Assembly (NCBI RefSeq): GCF_026967475.1
Contig: NZ_CP114058.1
Coordinates: 2,418,001-2,482,000, forward strand
From: Rouxiella chamberiensis
GTDB lineage: Bacteria > Pseudomonadota > Gammaproteobacteria > Enterobacterales > Enterobacteriaceae
Length of the DNA stretch: 64,000 nt
Reading direction: 5' to 3'
Shown: in pieces, positions 32,363-43,008 of the stretch
How positions within the stretch are numbered: position 1 is the first letter of the stretch
How the letters are laid out: each line of letters begins with the position of its first letter
Notes under the pieces: model-generated
What the model was told of the DNA's origin: nothing
Seen by the model: the letters and a program-made list of their open reading frames with translations, nothing else
The model's database searches: none
Program-made: the position numbers and the translations under genes

Positions 32363-33440
32363 TTAACTTCCCTTCTTGTCCAGCTCGTCCGCATGCTCGG
32401 GCGTAGCCACAAAGCCATTCTTCCTTTCCGTCAACCCGCCTTGTTGCCAATGGCTCGGGATCTTGGTGCCGTTTTCGAAATAATAGCGATATAAATCAAC
32501 CCAGTTGCGGACTATCTCCCACTTGCCTTTATTCACAAAGGCGATAGGGAATTCCCCATTCTTGCCACTACGCCGAGGTAACCTCCGCTTTTAACCACGT
32601 TGTCTTTTTCATGATTCCACATGTGGGGAACAAAGTTGACCTGTGGCCCGTGGCGCACGACATTTTTTTCGATGAAGTCATAAGGTCTGTTGGCATCAAG
32701 TTTTGATACCTCAAGGTTGATCAGATTCTTCACCTTCTCCTCTTCACTTTCATCCGCCACGGGCACATGCCCGCCTTTGCCCCCTTTGTCGAAGCTGATG
32801 ATGTCGTGCATGTCGTAATCGCCCGTATATGGAATTATTTCTTTATTTTCAACAGCCTGCTTATATTGACCAATCTTGGCGTCGTCATCTAAATCCAGTT
32901 CAAACACGGTATCCATTTTGGCTTTGGTGTCATAGATGTATACGCCCGTGATCTTTTGGTCTCTTTGTCCCAACGGCCCACCATGCCAATCAGGCCCTTA
33001 TCTCTCGCCAACTGCAAAATATTGCCGCTTTCTGCCGCGCCATAGGCTTTTTCTACCGAGGCTTTCTTGATGGTTTTCTCGAGGATGTTGTGCCCTTTGG
33101 CGGCAGCGCCCTGATTCAGCGCATCGAGCGTCGGCCCACCGGCAGAACGGAAACTCCCCGCAAAATTACCGGTTCGCGATGCGTTTTCCATCGCCGCCAT
33201 GTGCTGTTCCGTCACGAACTCGATTTTTACCTGATTCGCGGCATTGACCCGGTTGACGATAGCCCTCATTTTCTGTTTGTCCAGATACGTCTCCAGCCGG
33301 TTCTGGCTCTGCTGACTGGCGGACGAATAGCCGGAGGTCTTGGAAGAGTTGGAGGAATCCGTGGAATTTGAAGAGCCGGAAGAGAGCTTACGGTCACCCT
33401 GAGTCAACGGTAAGTTCTGGTAGATTTTTCCTATAGGCAT
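32363..33440 (-). CDS. Putative class II nucleotidyl cyclase toxin (edema factor/CyaA/ExoY-like), two frameshifts
   Basis: Three frame segments join at an A4 run (32954-32957, should be A5) and a G2 run (32565-32566, should be G3) into 359 aa. Residues 18-47 are Ser-rich with no hydrophobic signal. The rest carries the signature of host-activated adenylate/nucleotidyl cyclase toxins in order: R98 in GSFRS; K115 and K122 in AAAKGHNILEK (edema factor ATKGLNVHGK with K346/K353, ExoY K81/K88); D208 and D210 in YTGDYDMHDI (edema factor LTADYDLFAL); H264 in NVVRHGPQVN (edema factor DVVNHGTEQDN); then VVGKNGEF and YRYYFENGT (edema factor IINPEGEF, YLYYFNRSY). Such enzymes make cAMP or cGMP in host cells after binding calmodulin or actin. 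The His351 position is Leu, as ExoY also lacks it. Function is inferred from motifs only. TATAAT at 33474-33479 is a candidate -10. No neighbour is an obvious chaperone or immunity gene. Confidence 0.7.
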
Positions 33441-33593
33441 AATCCATGTCCAAATTTTATGGTCAGATACGTGATTATAGGCTTGGTGAATAGGTTGATT
33501 AGGTGGAAAAAAGCCGCCAAGGCGAATGGATAAGGACGCGATGACGGCGATACCTCTCGCAATCTCGAGATTTATTGCAGTGATTACATAAAT

Positions 33594-33638
33594 AAAGTGA
33601 TTATTGTCACACTAAACAGGCAAAAAGCCCCTTAGAAT
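33594..33638 (+). promoter_or_regulatory. CRP-dependent cdd promoter
   Basis: AAAGTGA-TTATTG-TCACACT (33594-33613) is a good CRP site (GTGA-N6-TCAC). A -10 TAGAAT at 33633-33638 puts the CRP centre about 41 bases upstream of the start of transcription, a class II arrangement. E. coli cdd is likewise CRP-activated and CytR-repressed; a CytR site was not identified. Confidence 0.75.
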
Positions 33639-33669
33639 AGCCTGCCACAACGTTTTCAAGGATGTCTCC

Positions 33670-34566
33670 ATGCACACTCGTTTTATCGATGCTTTCGCCG
33701 GCCTGACCGCTTCACTGCAATCTGCCCTTGAGCCGATACTCCGCCATGATGACTTCCCCGCGATGCTCACAGCCACTCAGGTCGAGTCGATAAAGACCCT
33801 GACAGGACTGGACGACGCCGCGCTGGCCTTTGCGTTACTGCCCCTCGCCGCCGCCTGCTCCGTCGCACCCATTTCAAGATTTTATGTCGGTGCCGTGGCT
33901 CGCGGCGTTAGCGGCAATCTTTATTTCGGTGCCAATATGGAGTTTCGCGGCGCATCGATGCAACAGACGGTTCACGCCGAACAATCGGCGGTGACGCACG
34001 CCTGGATGCGGGGCGAAGCGCGCCTTGCCTCAATCACGGTCAACTACACGCCGTGTGGCCACTGTCGACAGTTTATGAATGAATTGAATAGCGGTACCGA
34101 GTTGGCTATCCACTTGCCGGACAGAGCGGTCGCCAGTTTGGGGGACTACCTTCCCTACTCCTTCGGACCTCGTGATTTGGACATCGCGACGCTGCTGATG
34201 GACGACGTCGATCACGGCTATTCGCTTCCGGCCGACACGCCACATCACGACGAACTGGCGCAGCAGGCGCTGATTGCCTGCAACCAAAGCCATGCTCCCT
34301 ACAGCCAGTCTCACAGCGGTATTGCGCTGGAAAGCGGAAACGGCAAGCTGTTTACCGGCCGCTACGCCGAAAACGCCGCGTTCAACCCGAGCCTGCCGCC
34401 TTTGCAGGCGGCGCTGGTGGTGTTGAATCTTGCCGGAGAAGACTGCCTGAAGATTACCCGGGCGGTGCTGGTCGAGCGTCAGGATCCGCTGGTCAGTCAG
34501 TATGACGCCACACGCGCCACGCTCGCCGCGCTTGGCTGTCTGGCACTGGATCACATCCCTCTTTAA
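33670..34566 (+). CDS. cdd: Cytidine deaminase
   Basis: Zn enzyme converting cytidine/deoxycytidine to uridine/deoxyuridine in pyrimidine salvage; homodimer of two-domain chains in enterics. 298 aa. Catalytic HAEQ ([13 protein letters not shown]) and zinc Cys pair PCGHC ([16 protein letters not shown]) lie in the N-terminal domain; the C-terminal half is the degenerate second core ([30 protein letters not shown]). ATG preceded by AAGGA. CRP-controlled promoter upstream. Confidence 0.97.
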   Translation: MHTRFIDAFAGLTASLQSALEPILRHDDFPAMLTATQVESIKTLTGLDDAALAFALLPLAAACSVAPISRFYVGAVARGVSGNLYFGANMEFRGASMQQTVHAEQSAVTHAWMRGEARLASITVNYTPCGHCRQFMNELNSGTELAIHLPDRAVASLGDYLPYSFGPRDLDIATLLMDDVDHGYSLPADTPHHDELAQQALIACNQSHAPYSQSHSGIALESGNGKLFTGRYAENAAFNPSLPPLQAALVVLNLAGEDCLKITRAVLVERQDPLVSQYDATRATLAALGCLALDHIPL

Positions 34567-34576
34567 TCGACCCGAA

Positions 34577-34597
34577 CAGGCCATCGCGGATGGCCTG
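34577..34597 (+). terminator. Hairpin after cdd
   Basis: CAGGCCATC, GCG, GATGGCCTG: a perfect 9-bp stem 10 bases past the cdd stop. The U tract is poor (CTCCGCGGTTCTCTTC), so this is only a probable terminator. Confidence 0.55.
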
Positions 34598-34778
34598 CTC
34601 CGCGGTTCTCTTCAACAAAGCATCAACTGCCCGCTTCCCGACAGGGAAACCATTGAGTTGCGCCTTTCTCCTCTGCTAAAGTCCTTGGGTCACACAGGCC
34701 ATTATAAAATCGATGTGATCATCTACACTTATTCACTTTGCCTTTTCTGCCCTTTCCGAGACCTGAAGAGTAAAATCA

Positions 34779-36476
34779 ATGGAACTAGAATACGAAAGTA
34801 AACGCCCGCTTTATATTCCGCATGCAGGCCCTATCCTGCTTGAATTCCCCTTATTGAACAAAGGCAGCGCCTTTAGCCAGGAAGAGCGCGCCAACTTCAA
34901 CCTGCACGGCCTGCTACCGGAAACGGTTGAAACTATTGAAGAACAGGCCGCGCGCGCCTATCGTCAATTTCAGGATTTCAAAACCGATATCGATAAACAC
35001 ATTTATCTGCGCAATATTCAGGACACCAACGAAACGCTGTTTTATCGGTTGATTGACGAGCATCTAAGCGAAATGATGCCGGTCATCTATACGCCGACGG
35101 TCGGCGAAGCCTGCGAGCATTTCTCTGAAATCTATCGTCGCGCACGTGGACTGTTTATCTCCTATCCGAATCGCGAACACATCGATGACATGCTGCAAAA
35201 TGCCACCAAACAGCACGTTAAAGTTATCGTGGTGACAGACGGCGAACGTATTCTCGGCCTCGGCGATCAGGGCATCGGCGGAATGGGTATTCCTATCGGT
35301 AAACTTTCCCTTTATACCGCCTGTGGCGGCATCAGTCCGGCCTACACGCTGCCGGTCGTACTCGACGCCGGTACCAACAATCCGCAACTGCTCAACGACC
35401 CGCTGTACATGGGGTGGCGTCATCCGCGTATTACGGGCGATGAATACTATGCGTTCGTCGATCAGTTCATCGAGGCGGTCAAGGTCCGTTTCCCGAACGT
35501 GCTGCTGCAATTCGAAGACTTCGCCCAGAAGAATGCCATGCCGTTGCTCAACCGCTATCGTGAGGAGCTGTGCTGCTTCAATGACGATATCCAGGGCACC
35601 GCTTCCGTCACCGTAGGCAGTCTGCTGGCCGCCAGCCACGCCGCAGGTAGCCGCCTGCGCGATCAGACTGTAACCTTCCTCGGAGCCGGTTCTGCGGGCT
35701 GCGGCATTGCCGAGCAAATCATTGCGCAGATGAAATCGGAAGGATTGAGCGAAGACGAGGCCCGTTCACGCATCTTTATGGTCGACCGTTTTGGTCTGCT
35801 GACCGACAAACTGACCAACCTGCTGGATTTCCAGAGCAAACTGGTGCAGAAGAGTGACAACTTGCAGGGCTGGGACGTCAACACAGACAACATTTCGCTG
35901 CTGGAAGTGGTGCGCCACGCCAAGCCGACCGTCCTGATTGGTGTTTCCGGTCAGCCGGGCCTGTTTACGGAAGAGATCATCCGCGAGATGTACAAGCACT
36001 GCGAACGTCCTATCGTGATGCCGCTGTCGAACCCGACCTCGCGCGTGGAGGCGCATCCGGCCGACATCATCAGCTGGACCGACGGTGCAGCGCTGGTCGC
36101 GACCGGCAGTCCTTTCGCGCCGGTGAGCTACAAAGACAAGGTCTACCCGATCGCACAGTGCAATAACTCCTATATCTTCCCTGGCATCGGCCTTGCCGTG
36201 ATAGCCTCGGGGGCCAGGCAGGTGACCGACGGCATGCTGATGGCCGCCAGTCGCGCACTCGCCGAATGCTCACCGCTCGCCACCGACGGCGTAGGCTCCC
36301 TGCTGCCCGATGTAAACGATATTCAGGGCGTTTCGAAATGCATCGCAATGGAAGTGGGCAAAGCCGCGCAAATCGAAGGCGTTGCACAGGTCACCACCGA
36401 AGAAGCGCTGTCGAAAGCCATCGAACACAACTTCTGGGCGCCGCAATACCGTAGCTATAAGCGCACCTCGTTCTAA
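34779..36476 (+). CDS. maeA: NAD-dependent malic enzyme
   Basis: Oxidative decarboxylation of malate to pyruvate with NAD+. 565 aa, same as E. coli MaeA/SfcA. The catalytic Tyr region [27 protein letters not shown], metal/NAD region [33 protein letters not shown] and the Rossmann motif [15 protein letters not shown] are all present, as is [16 protein letters not shown] preceded by GAAGAG. Sits between cdd and sanA, unlike E. coli. Confidence 0.96.
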   Translation: MELEYESKRPLYIPHAGPILLEFPLLNKGSAFSQEERANFNLHGLLPETVETIEEQAARAYRQFQDFKTDIDKHIYLRNIQDTNETLFYRLIDEHLSEMMPVIYTPTVGEACEHFSEIYRRARGLFISYPNREHIDDMLQNATKQHVKVIVVTDGERILGLGDQGIGGMGIPIGKLSLYTACGGISPAYTLPVVLDAGTNNPQLLNDPLYMGWRHPRITGDEYYAFVDQFIEAVKVRFPNVLLQFEDFAQKNAMPLLNRYREELCCFNDDIQGTASVTVGSLLAASHAAGSRLRDQTVTFLGAGSAGCGIAEQIIAQMKSEGLSEDEARSRIFMVDRFGLLTDKLTNLLDFQSKLVQKSDNLQGWDVNTDNISLLEVVRHAKPTVLIGVSGQPGLFTEEIIREMYKHCERPIVMPLSNPTSRVEAHPADIISWTDGAALVATGSPFAPVSYKDKVYPIAQCNNSYIFPGIGLAVIASGARQVTDGMLMAASRALAECSPLATDGVGSLLPDVNDIQGVSKCIAMEVGKAAQIEGVAQVTTEEALSKAIEHNFWAPQYRSYKRTSF

Positions 36477-36487
36477 CTCGTCATTCC

Positions 36488-36515
36488 GGGCGCTGCCGCG
36501 CCCTTGATGTTGTTT
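36488..36515 (+). terminator. Probable terminator of maeA
   Basis: GGGCGC, loop TGCC, GCGCCC followed by TTGATGTTGTTT, 12 bases past the maeA stop. Confidence 0.65.
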
Positions 36516-36596
36516 AAGTGAGTGAGCTTATATTGGTAAGTGATTCGGGTGAGTCAGTGCAGTCAACGCAGTCATCACGTCAACGACGCCGGATTT
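36516..36596. repeat. Degenerate half ERIC-like element
   Basis: The stretch reads like the right half of an ERIC: GTGAGTGAGCTTATATTGG, then TAAGTGATTCGGGTGAGTC, then AGTGCAGTCAACGCAG and a diverged tail, compared with ERIC GAGCTTACATAAGTAAGTGACTGG(..)GTGAGC and GCAGCCAACGC. The left arm is not recognisable. Between maeA and sanA. Confidence 0.45.
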
Positions 36597-36699
36597 AGCT
36601 GAAAAATACAGCGGACGTGCCGCATTAAGTCCCATTTTATTGCGTCAGCCCCGCAGGTAAAGTAGCCTTGAATCTTCTGTAACTCTTCTGTGACTTTAA

Positions 36700-37530
<831 letters not shown>

Positions 37531-37536
37531 CGGGCA

Positions 37537-37568
37537 TAAAAAAAGCAGAGTACAATCCTGTACTCTGC
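37537..37568 (-). terminator. Terminator of the mglBAC operon (bidirectional)
   Basis: GCAGAGTACA and TGTACTCTGC form a 10-bp stem with a 4-base loop; the minus strand has seven T directly after it, so it mainly ends mglC transcription and can also back-stop sanA. Confidence 0.9.
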
Positions 37569-37646
37569 ATAAAGGGCTTCTGCTGACTCATCGCGCCGGA
37601 AACTGCACTTCCGTGACGTTGAGCGTGGCTATCGATAAGTTTTAAC

Positions 37647-38657
37647 TTACTTCTTCTTGGCGTACTTAAGTGAATCGAGCGCAACGGCGAAGATGATGAT
37701 CCCGCCCTTGATGATGTATTGCCAGTAAGGGTTCACACCGATATAGGTCAGACCGTAGTTGATGACCGTAAATATCAGTACCCCCGTTACGACGCCTGCT
37801 ACCGACCCCACGCCTCCCGCGAACGACACGCCACCGACCACACAGGCCGCGATGGCATCGAGCTCATACATGAAGCCGAGGTTGTTGGTGGCGCTGCCGA
37901 TACGTCCGGCTTCAAGCAGGCCGCCGAAAGCATAGAACACACCGGACAGGGCATAAATCATGATCAGGTTGAGCGGAACGTTGACCCCCGAAACCTTCGC
38001 CGCTTCCGGGTTGCCGCCGATGGCAAAGATATTTTTGCCGAAGCGGGTTTTATTCCACAACACCCAGACGAAGGCGATGGCAATAATCGCGTAGAAGGTA
38101 ATATAGGAAAGCTTCAAGCCGCCGACGTTGATAAAGCCCTGCGCGAAATGCGAGAAATTAGAGTCAAATCCGGCAATGGGCGAAGCTCCCACGAAGTCGT
38201 AATACAGCGAGTTTATCCCGTAAACGATAATCATCGTGCCGAGCGTGGTAATAAACGGCGTCACGTTGAGATAGGCGATAATAATCCCGTTAATCAGGCC
38301 GATAATGGCACCGATTAAACATACGGCCAGAATCACCAGCGGGATTGGCACAACCTCAAGATGCGGGAAGACCTTGTTGACGTTGTCCATTCCCTGCAAC
38401 ATGGTCGCTGCCACTACTGCCGCAAGCCCTACCTGACGCCCTGCGGACAGGTCGGTACCCTGCGTGACAATGAGTCCGGCCACACCCAGCGCAATAATTA
38501 CGCGCACGGAAGACTGGGTTAAAATATTACCCAGGTTAATCAAGCTCAGGAATGTCGGATCCTGGAAGATAATAATCGCCAGCAACACAAACAGCACCAC
38601 ATAAATCCCGCCCTCTTTGAAATAAGTGAGCAGGCTTTTCTTATTTAATGCTTTCAT
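37647..38657 (-). CDS. mglC: Galactose/methyl galactoside ABC transporter permease MglC
   Basis: Inner-membrane permease of the MglABC importer; 336 aa, equal to E. coli. About 8-10 hydrophobic segments and the family blocks VTQGTDLSAGRQVGLAAVVAA, AYLNVTPFITTLGTMIIVYG and GGNPEAAKVSGVNV (ATPase contact). 17 bases downstream of mglA; the last gene of the operon. Confidence 0.97.
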   Translation of the reverse strand: MKALNKKSLLTYFKEGGIYVVLFVLLAIIIFQDPTFLSLINLGNILTQSSVRVIIALGVAGLIVTQGTDLSAGRQVGLAAVVAATMLQGMDNVNKVFPHLEVVPIPLVILAVCLIGAIIGLINGIIIAYLNVTPFITTLGTMIIVYGINSLYYDFVGASPIAGFDSNFSHFAQGFINVGGLKLSYITFYAIIAIAFVWVLWNKTRFGKNIFAIGGNPEAAKVSGVNVPLNLIMIYALSGVFYAFGGLLEAGRIGSATNNLGFMYELDAIAACVVGGVSFAGGVGSVAGVVTGVLIFTVINYGLTYIGVNPYWQYIIKGGIIIFAVALDSLKYAKKK

Positions 38658-38674
38658 AATAAGAACCCTTAAAA

Positions 38675-40195
38675 TTAGAGGTGCAAAGAGGCAAGGCGTA
38701 ATATTTCATTCTGCGAGGTCGTTTTGGTTTCAACGATCCCGGCAACCTGTCCATTGCTCATGACTAAAATTCTGTCAGTAATTCCCAGCAGCTCGGGCAT
38801 TTCGGAAGAGATAATAATGATCCCTTTCTCTTTCTTCGCCAGTTCTGTCATCAACTGATAGATTTCAAATTTCGCGCCAACATCGATACCGCGTGTCGGC
38901 TCGTCCAGCATTAATATTTCGGGCTGGGTCAGCAGCCAACGGCCGATAATGACCTTTTGCTGATTACCGCCTGACAATGAACCAATACTGGTGTGGTGCC
39001 CCGGTGTTTTCACCCGCATTGAATCGATAACCCATTGGGTATCACTTTTCATGCGGTTATTATCCAGCAGGCCGATTTTATTTTTATAGCTGCGAATATT
39101 GGAAATAAGCGAATTGAAGCCGATATCCAGATAGGCATAAATACCGGTTGCCCGCCGCTCTTCCGTCACCAGTGCAAAACCGTGGTTAATGGCTTCGTTG
39201 GCGCTGTGATTATTTATTTTCTTGCCATGCAGTTTGATGGTGCCCTGCACTTTTTCGCGAATACCAAACAGCGTTTCGACGATATCGGTACGTTTGGCGC
39301 CCACCAGCCCGGCAATGCCGAGAATCTCGCCTTTGTGCAAATCAAACGACACATCGCGAATGGAAGGCTGGCGCAAAGACGTCAGATTGCGTACTTCGAG
39401 AATCACTTCACCCGGCGTATTCAGGCGATCCGGGAAACGCTGGCTTAACGAACGGCCCACCATCATCGAGATGATTTTGTCCATGTCCAGCCCTTCAAGC
39501 GGCTGGGTCACAATCCACTGTCCGTCGCGCAGTATCGTGATTTCGTCACACAGCTGGAATATCTCTTCCATCTTATGGGAAATATAGACAATGCCGCAGC
39601 CGCGCTCCTTTAATTTACGAATAATCGTGAACAGATGATTAACCTCTTTCTCGGTAAGAGACGAGGTCGGTTCATCCATAATCACAATTTTTGCGTTGTA
39701 GGAGAAAGCCTTGGCAATTTCAATCATCTGCATTTGCGAGACGGAAAGCTTGCCGACTTTTTCACGGGGATCGATATCGATATCAAGCTCATCAAAGATA
39801 GCTTTGGTGTCCTGATACATTTTGTCCTGATCGACAAAGAAACCTTTGGTCGGATAACGCCCCAACCACATGTTGTCCATCACGGTACGTTGCAACACCA
39901 GATTCAATTCCTGGTGAACCATCGAAACGCCCTGTTCCAGCGCCTCTTTGGAGCTTTTAAAATTAACTTCCTTACCCTGAAAAAGAATCGTCCCCGAGTC
40001 TTTACTGTAAATACCAAACAGGCATTTTAATAATGTCGATTTACCGGCCCCGTTTTCTCCCATCAAGGCATGGATAGAATGCGGACGCACTTTTAAATTC
40101 ACATTGTCTAACGCCTTTACGCCCGGAAACGATTTATTAATACCGCTCATTTCCAGCAGCCACTCGCGGGGCTGTTCCGTACCAAGATCGGCCAT
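38675..40195 (-). CDS. mglA: Galactose/methyl galactoside ABC transporter ATP-binding protein MglA
   Basis: Double ABC ATPase, 506 aa. First cassette: Walker [11 protein letters not shown]-loop MVHQELNL, signature LSVSQMQM, Walker [14 protein letters not shown]. Second cassette: degenerate Walker [10 protein letters not shown], signature LSGGNQQK, Walker [13 protein letters not shown]. This asymmetry is normal for sugar-type importers of the RbsA/MglA kind. Preceded by a 215-base gap after mglB with a hairpin. Confidence 0.97.
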   Translation of the reverse strand: MADLGTEQPREWLLEMSGINKSFPGVKALDNVNLKVRPHSIHALMGENGAGKSTLLKCLFGIYSKDSGTILFQGKEVNFKSSKEALEQGVSMVHQELNLVLQRTVMDNMWLGRYPTKGFFVDQDKMYQDTKAIFDELDIDIDPREKVGKLSVSQMQMIEIAKAFSYNAKIVIMDEPTSSLTEKEVNHLFTIIRKLKERGCGIVYISHKMEEIFQLCDEITILRDGQWIVTQPLEGLDMDKIISMMVGRSLSQRFPDRLNTPGEVILEVRNLTSLRQPSIRDVSFDLHKGEILGIAGLVGAKRTDIVETLFGIREKVQGTIKLHGKKINNHSANEAINHGFALVTEERRATGIYAYLDIGFNSLISNIRSYKNKIGLLDNNRMKSDTQWVIDSMRVKTPGHHTSIGSLSGGNQQKVIIGRWLLTQPEILMLDEPTRGIDVGAKFEIYQLMTELAKKEKGIIIISSEMPELLGITDRILVMSNGQVAGIVETKTTSQNEILRLASLHL

Positions 40196-40238
40196 AGCGC
40201 TACCTAATTAAATGAAATCTGGCTAATGATTAAAATCG

Positions 40239-40261
40239 CCGGCCAGAACGTTCCTGACCGG
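40239..40261 (-). promoter_or_regulatory. Intercistronic hairpin between mglB and mglA
   Basis: CCGGTCAG, loop, CTGGCCGG (one mismatch) on the coding strand, followed by CGATTTTAATC. Placed after mglB, it could cause partial termination or protect the mglB mRNA 3' end, giving more binding protein than transporter, as a repeat does in E. coli. Confidence 0.6.
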
Positions 40262-40410
40262 CTGACCTAAGCGACATAACGCAGAGTCTTTATTACTTAA
40301 AGTTTTGCTTAAAACATGCCACTGCTTTAGCTTATTAGCCGTTTGACTTTTTTCTTTAAATATAAAGGTCGAAACTTAATAACTTTTACAGCGTTCGGTA
40401 CTCCAAAACA

Positions 40411-41409
40411 TTATTTCACGTAGTCGGACAAGTTGTCTTTATCGACCGGCTTATAGGCAACGCGTACGACTTTATCAACCACTTTCCACTGGGTTCCGTC
40501 TGCCGCCGGTTTGCCTTCGGCAAGATTTTTCGCCAGATCAAAGGTCGCTTTCGCCTGATTTTCCGCATCGTTCAATACGGTACCGGCCATCGCACCGGAT
40601 TTCACCAGCGCCAGCGCTTCTGACAGGGCATCGATACCGAATACCGGAATCGCCGTTTTGTTGTGGGCTTTCAGGGCTTCAATGGCTCCCATCGCCATGG
40701 CATCGTTGTTGGCGATAACCACTTCAATCTTGTTGGCGTTGGGGCCGGAGAACCAGGCGTCGGTTTTATCTTTCGCCTGAGCGGTGTCCCACATCGCGGT
40801 ATCAAGTTGCAGCTGCTGGGTCTTGATGCCCTCTTTCTCGTTCAGCGTCTTGATGACATAAGAAGTACGCGCTTCGGCATCAGGGTGACCCGGCTCGCCT
40901 TTCAGCAACACGTACTGGATTACGCCGTCTTTATTGAGGTCCCAGGCCGGATTCGCCTTCCAGTGTTTGCCGATAAGTTCGCCCTGAATGACGCCGGACT
41001 CTTTGGAGTCGGTGCCGACATAATAAACCTTGTCATAGCTGTCCAGCGCCTTGCGGGAAGGTTCTTTGTTGAAGAACACCACAGGGATATCTGCGCCACG
41101 GGCTTTTTCGATAATCACAGGCGCGGCCGCCGGGTCAACGAGGTTAATCGCCAGCGCTTTAACGCCCTTGGCAATCAGCACGTCAACCTGATCGTTCTGC
41201 TTGGACTGGTCGTTTTGCGAGTCATTCATCAACAGCTGAATATTTGGCGCGGCCTTGGCATCTTTTTCGAGGTCTTTACGCAGACCGGACATGAAGTTGT
41301 CATCGTATTTATAGATAGTGACGCCAATGCGCGTGTCGGCAGCGTGTGCGGCAGTGCCAAACATCATGCAGGCAGCCAGAGTCGCCAGGGTGAAAACCTT
41401 CTTATTCAT
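40411..41409 (-). CDS. mglB: Galactose/glucose-binding periplasmic protein MglB
   Basis: 332 aa; signal peptide 1-23 (ends AHAADTRIG). Binds galactose and glucose for MglAC transport and for chemotaxis through Trg. The EF-hand-like calcium loop DLNKDGVIQ is visible, along with sugar-contact segments [21 protein letters not shown] and GIDALSEAL. Highly similar to E. coli MglB. First gene of the operon with a CRP/GalS-controlled promoter just upstream. Confidence 0.97.
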   Translation of the reverse strand: MNKKVFTLATLAACMMFGTAAHAADTRIGVTIYKYDDNFMSGLRKDLEKDAKAAPNIQLLMNDSQNDQSKQNDQVDVLIAKGVKALAINLVDPAAAPVIIEKARGADIPVVFFNKEPSRKALDSYDKVYYVGTDSKESGVIQGELIGKHWKANPAWDLNKDGVIQYVLLKGEPGHPDAEARTSYVIKTLNEKEGIKTQQLQLDTAMWDTAQAKDKTDAWFSGPNANKIEVVIANNDAMAMGAIEALKAHNKTAIPVFGIDALSEALALVKSGAMAGTVLNDAENQAKATFDLAKNLAEGKPAADGTQWKVVDKVVRVAYKPVDKDNLSDYVK

Positions 41410-41645
41410 TTGTATCTCCGGTTTTATGTAGGGGGTACTAAGTTGGCATCCGCCGCTCCTGGGGAAAGAGTGACTGGATACCTGCCTTCCTTGACCAGGA
41501 TCTTCCGGAATTGCTTATCATCAATAGTTATTATTTTTGGCTCAATTCATCGTCTGTTTTAAAAACCCTAATCAGACGATGCAATCTCACTGCTGCCGTG
41601 TAGCCAACGGGATGACACATCATGAATCATCCTGAAAACGCCTGA

Positions 41646-41706
41646 ATCATAATCGGTGCCCTGTTAATAAACTGTGAAAGTTCTCACAGATTGAAAACGG
41701 TTACAT
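41646..41706 (-). promoter_or_regulatory. mglB promoter with CRP site and GalS/GalR operator
   Basis: Perfect CRP site TGTGA-AAGTTC-TCACA at 41673-41688; -10 TATGAT on the minus strand at 41651-41646, giving CRP at about -41.5. TTGAAAACGGTTACAT at 41691-41706 is a GalR/GalS-type operator centred near -59.5. The order matches E. coli mglBp. The remaining gap (41410-41645) is the mglB leader, without other features. Confidence 0.85.
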
Positions 41707-41718
41707 GATAATAAATAC

Positions 41719-42741
41719 TCATTGAGTGACGGGTGCCACACTTTGAAACGGCGCGACTGAATGGCGTTGAACGAGGGTAGGCATAAAGCAGTGGGACACA
41801 CCCGCCGTCAGCTGATTGGCAGCCCCCTGCAAGGCCAGTTCGGTAGCCAGCGTCGCCATTGAAATGATGGGATAACGCACGGTAGTGAGCTTGGGACTGG
41901 TGTAGCGGGCAATGGGAATGTCATCGAAACCAATCAGCGAGAAATCCTGAGGTACGCTGATTCCATTCTCTTTTAGAACCGCAAGCGCCCCGGCCGCCAT
42001 AGAGTCGTTATAGGCAAAGATGGCGCTGAGGTGCAGATTACGGCCAAGCAGTTCGACCATTGCCGCCTCGCCGCCCGCGAGATCGGGTGAACCTACGGCG
42101 TGCCAGCTTTCCGAAGGGAAATGACGTGTCTGCTGCATCGCGGTCAGGTAACCCTCCAGCCGCTGCTGCTGATCGGCGATAGGATGACTGGAACCGATAT
42201 AGCCAATGCGCTGATGTCCCTGCATTATCAGCAATTTAGTGGCCATTTCGGCCCCCACGACATTGTTTAGCGAGACGCAGCGATGCTCGTAACCGGTTAC
42301 CATGCGGTTAATCAATACCATGCCCGGCACCTGGTCCATAAACAGTGCCAGCTCGGCATCGCTCAACGCTTTGGCGTGCACAATCAACGCGTTGCATCGC
42401 TGGCGAATAAGCACTTCAATGGCGTGACGCTCTTTTTCAGCCTGATGATAACTGTTGCCGATCAGCACATATTTGTTGTGCTGCTGGGCAACAGTATCAA
42501 CCGCTTTCACCAGCGCGCCAAAAAAGGGATCAGACACGTCCATGACGACCACGCCAATGGTGTCGCTGCTTTGCGTCGCCAGCGCCTGCGCGTTGGCATT
42601 GGGCCGATAACCCAGCGTCTTGACCGCTTTCAGCACCTGTTCGCGGGCCTGTTCGCTGGCAATGGCCGGATTATTCAGAACGCGGGAGACGGTAGCGACG
42701 GACACGCCGGCGAGTCGGGCGACATCACGAATGGTGACCAT
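41719..42741 (-). CDS. galS: HTH-type transcriptional regulator GalS (galactose isorepressor)
   Basis: LacI-family repressor of mgl and its own gene, induced by galactose. 340 aa; [26 protein letters not shown] at the N-terminus with the hinge helix region [12 protein letters not shown], then a periplasmic-binding-like effector domain. The segments [24 protein letters not shown] and [21 protein letters not shown] match GalS. Placed directly upstream of mglB, its standard location. GalR remains a possible paralogue but context favours GalS. Confidence 0.95.
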   Translation of the reverse strand: MVTIRDVARLAGVSVATVSRVLNNPAIASEQAREQVLKAVKTLGYRPNANAQALATQSSDTIGVVVMDVSDPFFGALVKAVDTVAQQHNKYVLIGNSYHQAEKERHAIEVLIRQRCNALIVHAKALSDAELALFMDQVPGMVLINRMVTGYEHRCVSLNNVVGAEMATKLLIMQGHQRIGYIGSSHPIADQQQRLEGYLTAMQQTRHFPSESWHAVGSPDLAGGEAAMVELLGRNLHLSAIFAYNDSMAAGALAVLKENGISVPQDFSLIGFDDIPIARYTSPKLTTVRYPIISMATLATELALQGAANQLTAGVSHCFMPTLVQRHSVAPFQSVAPVTQ

Positions 42742-42894
42742 AGGCCGCTCCGTGGGTCATCAACAGCGGCCGACAGGAGCAGGAAGAAGAGAGATCCCGG
42801 GGATAAGAGGCGAAGTCTGACAAAGGGAGAAGTACAGTGATCATGGGTGTTTCCTGTTTTTAGTTAAGCGATCGGCTTACTCTGCACGACCGCT

Positions 42895-42956
42895 ATCCTA
42901 AACGCTTTAACGAAGGTTCAGCGTGAATCTCGTCACAGCATAGAAAACGTTTACAT
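42895..42956 (-). promoter_or_regulatory. galS promoter with CRP site and GalS operator
   Basis: CRP half-sites GTGA-ATCTCG-TCACA (42922-42937), minus-strand -10 TAGGAT at 42900-42895, putting CRP near -41.5, and TAGAAAACGTTTACAT (42941-42956), a near-consensus GalS/GalR operator, upstream. The layout mirrors that of the mglB promoter. Confidence 0.8.
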
Positions 42957-43008
42957 ACAATTTTTCAACTTTCCCTGAAAAGTCACAGAATGCCTCGGCC
43001 TCGATGCA

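Noticed and set aside
32533..33440. Two independent small hypothetical proteins at the cyclase locus
   Set aside because: The overlap region and the conserved motif order show that they are parts of one gene split by indels, with a third piece down to 32363.
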